Assembly (NCBI GenBank): GCA_964360605.1
Contig: CAYHXN010000021.1
Location: 1 to 10,740 of the forward strand
Length of the DNA stretch: 10,740 nucleotides
Source: CAYHXN01 sp964360605
GTDB lineage: Bacteria > Patescibacteriota > Minisyncoccia > UBA6257 > WO2-44-18
Direction of reading: 5' to 3'
Part shown: one piece after another, positions 1-5,257 of the stretch
How the letters are laid out: each line of letters begins with the position of its first letter
How positions within the stretch are numbered: the stretch's first letter is position 1
Translations under genes and position numbers: made by a program
The notes under the pieces: generated by a model
What the model was told of the DNA's origin: nothing
What the model saw: only the letters and a program-made list of their open reading frames with translations
The model's database searches: none

Positions 1-49
1 CGAGATTTAACAATTTCCAATTTTTCTTTGGCGGCAATTCAATCCAAGA

Positions 50-64
50 ATTCGCAAAGCGAAT
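50..64. repeat. Short perfect inverted repeat
   Basis: ATTCGC and GCGAAT flank a 3-nt centre. It lies in the otherwise featureless first 113 bases and has no U-tract on either strand, so I do not call it a terminator. It may be a hairpin or a protein site belonging to whatever lies left of the window. Confidence 0.3.
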
Positions 65-113
65 ACATAAAGAATAAAACATTTTTATGAAAATTTCAAT
101 GTTTTCAATTTTA

Positions 114-158
114 GAAAAAGTGAGAGCCCCAAGCGGAAGTGAATTCCACAAGGGGCTC
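114..158 (-). terminator. Rho-independent terminator of the 90-aa membrane gene
   Basis: On the minus strand GAGCCCC (158-152) pairs with GGGGCTC (130-124). Inside, after a TT/TT internal loop, GTGGAA pairs with TTCCGC (one G-U wobble) around a TTCAC loop. The stem is followed by TCACTTTTTC, so the U-tract is on the minus-strand side. It starts 18 nt after the stop codon of the membrane gene. Confidence 0.8.
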
Positions 159-176
159 GTTGTGATGGATTGTCCG

Positions 177-449
177 TCACATGAACAGGTGAACGATCCA
201 GCCGACGGCGATGGCAAGCACGGGGGTAAGGATTTCGAAAACGAACAACTCCTTTTTCTCGTCCTCGTCCCTCGGAATGTGCTGTTGGGTCAGAAAGCCG
301 ATGACGATCCCGATGCCGATGGCCTGCACCAGCGAGATCACTGGCAGGCCAAGGGTAGAGACCATGAACCAGCCCCACAACAGCTTCAGCGCCACACCGT
401 TCAGCAGGTACGCCACGATCGTCAGGACGATCAAGCCGAGAGCAGCCAT
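177..449 (-). CDS. Small three-helix membrane protein, GC-rich, probably acquired
   Basis: I do not recognise the family. The 90-aa product is almost entirely hydrophobic: helices at about residues 3-27, 30-53 and 68-90, with one charged loop (about 57-67, rich in Asp, Glu and Lys) between helices 2 and 3. The start is secure: the mRNA has AAGGAGGTG ending a few bases before ATG, the best Shine-Dalgarno in the window. By my hand count about five codons in six end in G or C, with CTG, ATC and GGC dominant, whereas the surrounding genes prefer A- or T-ending codons; this points to recent transfer. It has its own promoter (533-561) and terminator (114-158), forming an independent cassette. Size and topology would fit a phage holin-like or small stress membrane protein, but no motif proves either. 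Confidence 0.8.
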   Translation of the reverse strand: MAALGLIVLTIVAYLLNGVALKLLWGWFMVSTLGLPVISLVQAIGIGIVIGFLTQQHIPRDEDEKKELFVFEILTPVLAIAVGWIVHLFM

Positions 450-454
450 CTTGC

Positions 455-462
455 ACCTCCTT
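455..462 (-). promoter_or_regulatory. Strong Shine-Dalgarno of the 90-aa membrane gene
   Basis: The minus strand reads AAGGAGGT, an essentially perfect anti-16S complement about 5 nt before the ATG at 449. It fixes the start codon and contrasts with the SD-less starts of infB, the homing endonuclease and parB. Confidence 0.85.
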
Positions 463-500
463 AAGGTACCGTGTTCTCTATGGCGAAATTACCACAGAGA

Positions 501-525
501 TTATCGCTTTCTCAGGATTCGATAA
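501..525. promoter_or_regulatory. Inverted repeat at the transcript start of the membrane cassette
   Basis: TTATCG (501-506) and CGATAA (520-525) are perfect inverted arms with a 13-nt spacer. They lie immediately downstream of the predicted start point (about 526), so this could be a repressor operator or a 5'-end hairpin of the mRNA. Function is inferred from position only. Confidence 0.4.
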
Positions 526-532
526 TGCAATA

Positions 533-561
533 AATATAGCATATATGGGATTAAAAGTCAA
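533..561 (-). promoter_or_regulatory. Sigma-70 promoter, extended -10, of the membrane cassette
   Basis: On the minus strand a -35 TTGACT (561-556) is separated by exactly 17 nt from a -10 TATATT (538-533), with TGC directly before the -10 (extended -10). The predicted start is near 526, giving a 5' leader of about 75 nt before the ATG at 449. Confidence 0.75.
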
Positions 562-567
562 GCCCAA

Positions 568-599
568 TAGAAAAAGCTCTTATTTCAAGGCTTTTTCTA
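568..599 (-). terminator. Terminator-like hairpin after the tRNA unit
   Basis: Perfect 10-bp arms TAGAAAAAGC and GCTTTTTCTA enclose a 12-nt loop. The U-rich 3' arm could act as a terminator on either strand; by position it would end the HEG-tRNA-Cys-tRNA-Leu transcript just before the next promoter at 561. The GC part of the stem is short, so strength is uncertain. Confidence 0.5.
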
Positions 600-681
600 G
601 GTTGCTGATTTGTATTAAAAAATTTTCTTTTCTTCTTTCAAAATTGCTAATTCGTTTTTACCCAGAAAGTTCAATACAAAC

Positions 682-730
682 TGGTCGCCGAGTCCCACTA
701 AAAGCGGGATAAACTCCGCGAGGCGAACCA
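682..730. repeat. Imperfect palindromic element behind tRNA-Leu(UAA)
   Basis: Outer arms TGGTCGCC (682-689) and GGCGAACCA (722-730) pair with one bulged A. Inside, GAGT pairs with ACTC (690-693/713-716), then CCC with GGG (694-696/706-708) around a CT/AG hairpin. The element is more GC-rich than its surroundings and lacks a U-tract, so it looks like a dispersed palindromic repeat or a processing hairpin in the tRNA trailer. Copy number in the genome cannot be tested here. Confidence 0.4.
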
Positions 731-752
731 AAACTCTTTGACTTTTCCTACG

Positions 753-838
753 TGGTGCTCGGGGAGGGAGTCGAACCCACACGCCCTTGCGAGCAGCGGC
801 TCTTAAGGCCGCCGTGTCTGCCATTCCACCACCCGAGC
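753..838 (-). tRNA. tRNA-Leu (anticodon UAA), CCA encoded
   Basis: The minus strand folds as a class II tRNA. The acceptor GCTCGGG pairs with CCCGAGC, followed by discriminator A and an encoded CCA (755-753). The anticodon stem GCGGC/GCCGC holds loop CTTAAGA (anticodon TAA, reading UUA and UUG). The long variable arm is a 4-bp stem with a GCAA tetraloop, and the T-loop is TTCGACT. The T-stem GTGGG/CCCTC contains one T-T mismatch that the other Leu tRNA in this window does not have. It lies 43 nt downstream of tRNA-Cys on the same strand, so the two are probably co-transcribed. Confidence 0.95.
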
Positions 839-881
839 ATTAAAATATTTTAGCTGGTATTTTCTATATTATCAAAGCATG

Positions 882-954
882 AGGCCACGGTGGGATTTGC
901 ACCCACGAATAGCGGTTTTGCAGACCGCAGTGTTAGCTACTTCACCACGTGGCC
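882..954 (-). tRNA. tRNA-Cys (anticodon GCA), no encoded CCA
   Basis: The acceptor GGCCACG pairs with CGTGGCC, with discriminator U. The anticodon stem GCGGT/ACCGC encloses CTGCAAA (anticodon GCA). The T-stem GTGGG/CCCAC is perfect, but the loop reads TGCAAAT: position 55, normally pseudouridine, is G. The D-loop also lacks a clear GG pair (it reads AGTAGCTAA), so the elbow is unusual on both sides. CCA must be added post-transcriptionally because the trailer reads CAT. Its first 13 nt are also the last four codons and the stop of the upstream homing endonuclease ORF. Confidence 0.92.
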
Positions 955-1679
955 ATTTGTAAACATCTTATAATGTGTTCTATTTCCTTATCAACTCGCT
1001 GAGGACGTAATTTAAAGTATTCAAGAAACTTTTTCAACTTTCTTTCTAGAAATAACGGCCCATGAACAGATCGGTACATAAATTTAAAAATGGGCAAACT
1101 CTCAGATGTCGGATAAACTAGCTGAAACGACCTGTGACTGAAAAAGACTTTTCCTTTTTTTAGCTTCAAGCTATCTTCCATCTTCTTTTTTAAGTCCAAA
1201 AGAAACTTTTCGCTTCCTGATGTAAAAATAGTTCGTAATCTTTTTATGATTAAGTTGTGTCTTTTTCCTACGGATCTCTCTAAATAAACACATCCATCGC
1301 CATCAAAATACCCTCTTACAAAACTGGCAAGAAACCTTTTGGGAATTTCAGGGAATCTAATTGTTAGAGATTTGTTAGGATATAGCCCCCTATGAATTAA
1401 GCTTTCGTATAACTTATGACTGCCTATTCTCAATAAATAGCGTTCGTGACCTCCAATAGTTGTCGGGGGACATTTTACGATTTTATGTTCCGAATCTAAC
1501 AATGCTTTTAATTTTACTATCGTATTTTGATCGATACTTGTTACACTAACATATTTACCCCGCATATAATTACTCGCGTCTAACAAATTACCGTCTGCGT
1601 ACCAGTAACCCAATACATATGCCATTTCGCTGTTCCATTTTTCAAAAAACTGTTCATTTACTTTATGCTTTATGCCCAT
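942..1679 (-). CDS. LAGLIDADG homing endonuclease, free-standing, abutting tRNA-Cys
   Basis: The 245-aa protein has two LAGLIDADG-type helices: residues 20-30 (AYVLGYWYADG, acidic D29) and 115-128 (ending FDGDG, acidic D127). This is the single-chain, pseudo-dimeric architecture, and both catalytic acids are intact, so the enzyme is probably an active site-specific DNA nuclease. The C-terminal half is Lys/Arg rich, fitting DNA binding. No intron or intein host surrounds it: tRNA-Cys is complete and adjacent. The last codons (ATG GCC ACG TGG TGA) are nt 1-13 of tRNA-Cys, so the ORF ends inside the tRNA D-stem. A TATAAT box 6 nt before the ATG predicts a leaderless transcript that would continue into both tRNAs. 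Its recognition site may be in or near this tRNA; that part is inference. Confidence 0.88.
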   Translation of the reverse strand: MGIKHKVNEQFFEKWNSEMAYVLGYWYADGNLLDASNYMRGKYVSVTSIDQNTIVKLKALLDSEHKIVKCPPTTIGGHERYLLRIGSHKLYESLIHRGLYPNKSLTIRFPEIPKRFLASFVRGYFDGDGCVYLERSVGKRHNLIIKRLRTIFTSGSEKFLLDLKKKMEDSLKLKKGKVFFSHRSFQLVYPTSESLPIFKFMYRSVHGPLFLERKLKKFLEYFKLRPQRVDKEIEHIIRCLQMATW

Positions 1680-1685
1680 AAAGTA

Positions 1686-1714
1686 ATTATAAGTGGTAAG
1701 GATATATACTGCAA
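1686..1714 (-). promoter_or_regulatory. Promoter of the homing endonuclease-tRNA unit, leaderless
   Basis: On the minus strand TTGCAG (1714-1709), a 17-nt spacer and a perfect TATAAT (1691-1686) precede the ATG at 1679 by 6 nt. The predicted start point is the A of the ATG itself, and no Shine-Dalgarno is present. The -35 matches the consensus in only three of six positions. Confidence 0.6.
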
Positions 1715-1755
1715 GTTAAAAACTGTTTCAAGTCCAACTTATTGAATGCAGCGGC

Positions 1756-2091
1756 TTATTGGTTTTCCATCAGTCGTTTTTCTACCCTTGCGGCCCGCTC
1801 GGGCCCCAAGTCAATTTCAAATTCTATCCGCGGCATTGGTCGGATATTCATCTTTCGGGACAAAATAAATTGTAATTCACCCTGTTTCTTTTTTAATATC
1901 TCAAAAAATTTTCCCGACTCCGAAGAGGGATAAATACTAACCATTATTTTCGCGTTCTCTAGCTTGTTGGTAACAAACACTTCCGTAATCGTTAGAAGAA
2001 CGCCCGGTGGCATTTCTAACTCTTCAATCAAAATTTTCCCCAATTCTTCTTTTATTAAACTAGCTACCCGCTCGGAACGATGATGCTTCAT
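1756..2091 (-). CDS. rbfA: 30S ribosome-binding factor A (RbfA)
   Basis: The 111-aa product has the usual length and layout of RbfA, a single KH-type domain that binds the 30S subunit during late 16S rRNA maturation and cold adaptation. The start MKHHRSERVASLIKEELGKIL is the conserved N-terminal helix of the family, and the middle carries the typical strand-helix segment with a TITEV strand, NAKIMVSIYP and a following SGKFFEILKKK helix. The ATG is 12 nt after the infB stop, so the two genes form the classical infB-rbfA unit and are surely co-transcribed. No clear Shine-Dalgarno is seen (GTAAAGAGC precedes the ATG). truB, a frequent next gene elsewhere, does not follow; a homing endonuclease promoter begins about 40 nt beyond the stop. 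Confidence 0.95.
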   Translation of the reverse strand: MKHHRSERVASLIKEELGKILIEELEMPPGVLLTITEVFVTNKLENAKIMVSIYPSSESGKFFEILKKKQGELQFILSRKMNIRPMPRIEFEIDLGPERAARVEKRLMENQ

Positions 2092-2103
2092 GCTCTTTAC
2101 CCG

Positions 2104-3522
2104 CTATTGATTTGGACCCATTAATACATCTCCGACTTTGATTTCCGTTTTGGCGTCAAACAATAACCCGCACTCGTTTCCCATTTCTACTTTAGCCACG
2201 TCTTTTTTGGCTTGCTGTAAATTAATCACCCGACCGCGGTCAATAATCCCCTTATTACGCTCAACCTCCAGAACCGAATTGTTTTTAATCTCTCCGTCAA
2301 TAACTTTCCCGCCAATAATTTGCTTACCGCCTTTTTTTCCGAAAACAGCCAGAATTTCCAATTTTCCCGAAGGCTTCATATCGGCCACGCTGAATTCTTC
2401 TAACGCTTTTACTAATTCATAAACAATGTCCGACTCCAAAATCCTGATATTATTAGCGCGCGCCAAGCCTTCTGCCGCCCGATCGGTTTTTGTATGGAAA
2501 CCGACAATAATCGCGTTTGTGGAAATTGCTAACTTCACATCACCGTCAGATATTTCTCCAACCGATTCCTCTATAATTTCAATTTTTTTGTTTTTTGCCG
2601 GTAAACTGCGGATAATATCCGCCAAAGCCTCCAGGGAACCGGAGGTGTCGGCTTTTAAAATAACGGCTAGAGATTTTTCTTCTTTGGTTTTCGCGACAAT
2701 AGATTTTTTAATAACCTCCGTCGCCGAAGCCGCGGAAATTTTTGATCCGGCGCGGAAAGTGTCACCAGTTTTTGGTAAATCTTCAAAACCGAAGATTAGC
2801 ACGGGGCTGGAGGGCGAGGCTTCTTTAATTACCTTACCTAAAAAGCTTTCTAAAATTTTAATTCTGCCAAAAGCATGGCTGGCGACGATATTATCGCCGG
2901 AACGCAAAGTCCCGTTTTTTAAAATTGCCGAAGCGCTGATACCGCGCCGATTATCTAATTTAGATTCTAAAATAAATCCTTCCGCTTCCGCGTCGGGGTC
3001 ATATTTTAAGTCCTCTACTTCGGCCGTGAGAAGAATTAAATCCAGTAATTCGTTTACTCCCTCACCGGTTTTAGCGGAAATCGGCTGAAAACTGACGCTC
3101 CCGCCGTAACCTTCCAATAAAACACCGGACTGCAATAAATCATTCTTAACGCGATCTAAGTCGGTGTTATTTTTATCAACCTTGTTAATTGCTACCACGA
3201 AAGGAGTTTTGCTTTCCGTGGCTATTTTAATCGCTTCTTTGGTTTGCAATTGAACGCTATCGTCAACGGCTACCACAATTACGGCGATATCCGCCGCCTT
3301 GGCGCCGCGCTCACGCATTTTAGAAAACACCGCGTGGCCTGGAGTATCAATAAAAGTAATCTTTTCGTTTTTATGAGTAATCTCATAAGCGCCGGTGGAT
3401 TGAGTAATGCCTCCAGCTTCCTTAGCGGCAACATTAGTCTTGCGAATATAATCTAGCAAAGTAGTTTTACCGTGATCCACGCTTCCCATTATTACGACAA
3501 CTGGAGGACGTTTGATTTGCAT
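2104..3522 (-). CDS. infB: Translation initiation factor IF-2, short form without N-terminal domains
   Basis: IF-2 is the GTPase that places fMet-tRNA on the 30S subunit and promotes subunit joining. From the start I choose, the protein is 472 aa. It shows G1 GSVDHGKT (13-20), GGITQSTGAY in switch I, G3 DTPGH (59-63, catalytic His present), G4 NKVD (113-116) and G5 SAK (149-151), then domains II, III and the fMet-binding C2 domain with its conserved ECG (450-452). Usual bacterial IF-2 carries hundreds of extra N-terminal residues (IF2N, linker); these are absent. An in-frame extension to 3627 exists but would cross the promoter at 3535 and the terminator at 3545-3570, so ATG 3522 is preferred. 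There is no Shine-Dalgarno and the predicted leader is about 6 nt. nusA, the common upstream partner, is absent; rbfA follows by 12 nt. Confidence 0.96.
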   Translation of the reverse strand: MQIKRPPVVVIMGSVDHGKTTLLDYIRKTNVAAKEAGGITQSTGAYEITHKNEKITFIDTPGHAVFSKMRERGAKAADIAVIVVAVDDSVQLQTKEAIKIATESKTPFVVAINKVDKNNTDLDRVKNDLLQSGVLLEGYGGSVSFQPISAKTGEGVNELLDLILLTAEVEDLKYDPDAEAEGFILESKLDNRRGISASAILKNGTLRSGDNIVASHAFGRIKILESFLGKVIKEASPSSPVLIFGFEDLPKTGDTFRAGSKISAASATEVIKKSIVAKTKEEKSLAVILKADTSGSLEALADIIRSLPAKNKKIEIIEESVGEISDGDVKLAISTNAIIVGFHTKTDRAAEGLARANNIRILESDIVYELVKALEEFSVADMKPSGKLEILAVFGKKGGKQIIGGKVIDGEIKNNSVLEVERNKGIIDRGRVINLQQAKKDVAKVEMGNECGLLFDAKTEIKVGDVLMGPNQ

Positions 3523-3534
3523 ATAAGTTTCGTA

Positions 3535-3563
3535 ATTATACAATAAAAAAACCGCCTTGAATA
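3535..3563 (-). promoter_or_regulatory. infB promoter, -10 close to the start codon
   Basis: A perfect TATAAT (3540-3535 on the minus strand) lies 12 nt before ATG 3522, so the predicted leader is about 6 nt and lacks an SD. The corresponding -35 position (about 3563-3557, TATTCA or ATTCAA) is weak and falls inside the loop of the upstream terminator. Confidence 0.55.
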
Positions 3564-3569
3564 GGCGGC
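3545..3569 (-). terminator. Rho-independent terminator of the SDR-membrane protein operon
   Basis: On the minus strand GCCGCC (3569-3564) pairs with GGCGGT (3556-3551, last pair G-U) around a 7-nt loop, followed directly by seven T. It lies 6 nt after the stop codon of the membrane protein gene and overlaps the -35 region of infB. Confidence 0.88.
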
Positions 3570-3575
3570 TGAATT

Positions 3576-4175
3576 TCATGAATATATCCAAATCAGAAAA
3601 CGGGTTATGCTCATCAACAAAATCCAAACTGATACGGCGATTAAAATCATCTTTAATAAATTCGGGATAAAAATCTTATGCCAAGATATCCGGTCGTCTA
3701 TCGCATCGGCGGCGCCGCAAAGAGAAGACCAAATCATCGCTATCGGCATCAAAGCCCATATAGCATAAGCGAATAAATTAATCGGGTGCAAAAAGAAGTT
3801 TTGGGAAGTCGGCAACATTTCTAAAGGCATTACCCGTCCGATTAACGGCAAGGTCAATCCATTCCACATAAAGTCATTTCCAGAAATACCGAGCCAGGAC
3901 TTGGGAAGAAGGTAAAAATATACCGCCTCCGGCTCCATCAGATTGAAATAAGGCAAAATTCCTCCAAAATACAAAGCAATAATGCTAAGCGGTATCAAGG
4001 CTGGGGCGAAAACGCCAAACCACGGCAGTTTGGGAGTTACAACTTTAAATAGAAAGTAAGAAGTCGCGTATCCCAAAACTATAATCATCGGCAAATCAAC
4101 CATTAAAGTGAAAAACCAGCCGCTTACCGTTAACAAAAGAACCGGAATTAAAAGCAAAATTCGGAAAAGCTTCAT
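3576..4175 (-). CDS. Polytopic membrane protein, family not recognised
   Basis: The 199-aa product has about five hydrophobic segments (roughly residues 3-24, 27-50, 55-78, 128-155 and 172-197) with a short soluble stretch around 85-125. I see no catalytic motif and do not recognise the family. The start is set by an ATGA overlap: its ATG (4175-4173) shares bases with the TGA of the upstream SDR gene, and GGAAGGG lies just upstream as a ribosome-binding site. Such coupling implies stoichiometric synthesis and a shared task with the SDR protein, perhaps at the envelope, but that is inference. An upstream in-frame start at 4199 would lie deeper inside the SDR gene and is less likely. A strong terminator follows 6 nt after the stop. 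Confidence 0.82.
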   Translation of the reverse strand: MKLFRILLLIPVLLLTVSGWFFTLMVDLPMIIVLGYATSYFLFKVVTPKLPWFGVFAPALIPLSIIALYFGGILPYFNLMEPEAVYFYLLPKSWLGISGNDFMWNGLTLPLIGRVMPLEMLPTSQNFFLHPINLFAYAIWALMPIAMIWSSLCGAADAIDDRISWHKIFIPNLLKMILIAVSVWILLMSITRFLIWIYS

Positions 4176-5200
4176 ATTAACCCTTCCTTCCGATACCACT
4201 CCACGGTTTCCGAAAGTCCGATTCTAGTGTTCGGATATTTTAGTTTGTAACCGAATTTTTTTAACTTTGCGTTGCTAATCCAAGAATTGGCGGTGATAAG
4301 ATTTATCAGCTCGCGGTCTACCGGAGGAGGTAAACCAAATTTTTTCGCATTTCTGGCGGCCCTTTCAGCAATAAAGAGAACAACTCTTTTCGGCAAGTGA
4401 ACGAACCGCAGAAAAGGGATTCCTAAGGCGTTTGCCATGCAGCCGGTAATTTCTCCGACCGTATAGAGAGAATCGTCCGTAACATTGAAAACCTCTCCAG
4501 CGGCATCCGGATGAAAAGCTAAATATTCCGCCGCGCCAACAATATCTTCCACGTGAACAAGGCCGCCGCGATTCTTCCCGTTTCCCAAAATAAATGGGGG
4601 TAGCTTTCCCTGCCCAATAAGCAAAATAGAAAGCGCCATTCCGTAAACGGATCGCGGACCATAAATAGCTGAGGGCCTAATTACCGTAACATTCAAGTTA
4701 TATTCCCGCCGAAAATCTAATGCCAATTGCTCTTCATGAAGTTTGGACAATAAATAGGGGTTATCAGTTTTCGGTAAATCTTCTTCTGTGGCCGGGCGGT
4801 TTCCGATGTGTTTAAAATCTCCGTAAATTCCGGCAGCTCCCCAAATAATTATCCGACAGCGACGATAAGTATGCATTGCGATTGCTCGCAATAAATTTCT
4901 AGTTCCTCCAACGTTCACCTTAAAAAGTTGGCTCAACGGCGCGGCATAGTTAAACAATCCGGCTATGTGATAAACCGCGTCGCAATCCATTAATGCCTTT
5001 TTAAATTCCCAACTGTTCACCGCGGCTTCATTAGTTAAATCAATTTCAAAAAATCTCGTCCTTTCATAAATGGGATCGCTCGGTCTTTTTACGTCTGTGG
5101 CGATAACATTACAGCCTGTATCCAAAAAATGTTTTGTCGCGTGCCAGCCGGTAAATCCTCCAGCGCCAGTCACCAAAGCCGTATACCTTTCAGGTATCAC
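4172..5200 (-). CDS. Extended SDR, NAD-dependent epimerase/dehydratase-like, with atypical active site
   Basis: This is an extended short-chain dehydrogenase/reductase. The Rossmann fingerprint TGAGGFTG (residues 11-18) binds NAD(P), the acidic D36 ends beta-2, and DLT follows near 54-56. YLLSK (149-153) supplies the catalytic Tyr and Lys. The residue four before the Tyr of the IYG motif, normally the catalytic Ser or Thr (SSxxVYG in GalE-like enzymes), is Ala122 here (WGAAGIYG). RPSAIYGP (substrate pocket) and VHVEDI are typical of nucleotide-sugar or sterol-type extended SDRs, so the substrate is unknown. I chose GTG 5200 because AAGGA sits 5 nt upstream (5210-5206); the longer ATG 5263 would overlap the divergent gene. 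The 342-aa length is normal. The gene is translationally coupled to the following membrane protein. Confidence 0.88.
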   Translation of the reverse strand: MIPERYTALVTGAGGFTGWHATKHFLDTGCNVIATDVKRPSDPIYERTRFFEIDLTNEAAVNSWEFKKALMDCDAVYHIAGLFNYAAPLSQLFKVNVGGTRNLLRAIAMHTYRRCRIIIWGAAGIYGDFKHIGNRPATEEDLPKTDNPYLLSKLHEEQLALDFRREYNLNVTVIRPSAIYGPRSVYGMALSILLIGQGKLPPFILGNGKNRGGLVHVEDIVGAAEYLAFHPDAAGEVFNVTDDSLYTVGEITGCMANALGIPFLRFVHLPKRVVLFIAERAARNAKKFGLPPPVDRELINLITANSWISNAKLKKFGYKLKYPNTRIGLSETVEWYRKEGLI

Positions 5201-5205
5201 TTTTA

Positions 5206-5210
5206 TCCTT
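5206..5210 (-). promoter_or_regulatory. Shine-Dalgarno deciding the GTG start of the SDR gene
   Basis: AAGGA on the minus strand, 5 nt before GTG 5200-5198. It favours a 342-aa protein beginning MIPERYTALVTG over the longer reading from 5263, whose first 21 residues are not SDR-like. Confidence 0.65.
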
Positions 5211-5227
5211 ATTAAAGTTCTGCGCTC

Positions 5228-5233
5228 ATTGTA
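5228..5233 (-). promoter_or_regulatory. Possible -10 box of the SDR operon
   Basis: TACAAT on the minus strand would start transcription near 5221, about 20 nt before the GTG and just ahead of the Shine-Dalgarno. No good -35 is visible at 16-18 nt. It is back-to-back with the plus-strand -10 at 5243-5248. Confidence 0.35.
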
Positions 5234-5239
5234 ACGCCG

Positions 5240-5248
5240 TGATAAAAT
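5240..5248 (+). promoter_or_regulatory. Possible extended -10 promoter of the surface-protein operon
   Basis: TGATAAAAT, an extended -10 (TGN plus TAAAAT at 5243-5248), ends 9 nt before ATG 5258. The predicted start lies about 3 nt before the ATG. The AAGGA-like bases directly before the ATG are too close to be an ordinary Shine-Dalgarno if the transcript starts there. Confidence 0.4.
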
Positions 5249-5257
5249 AAAAGGAAG

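Noticed and set aside
1..82. Minus-strand frame open from ATG at 82 to the window edge, with a possible TTGAAA-17-TATTCT promoter
   Set aside because: Only 27 codons, no ribosome-binding site and no recognisable family; too short to call without the sequence to the left.
615..824. 69-aa minus-strand open frame over tRNA-Leu(UAA)
   Set aside because: Most of it is translated tRNA and the palindromic trailer; no ribosome-binding site and no recognisable domain.
1724..1739. parS-like sequence beginning TGTTTCA
   Set aside because: By eye 12 of 16 positions match the common parS consensus, but the right half breaks the palindrome at central positions, and it is a single copy within a promoter region.
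3523..3627. In-frame upstream extension of infB adding 35 residues
   Set aside because: It would run through a terminator hairpin and a TATAAT box, and the added residues do not resemble IF-2. The start at 3522 gives the conserved KRPPVVVIMG beginning.
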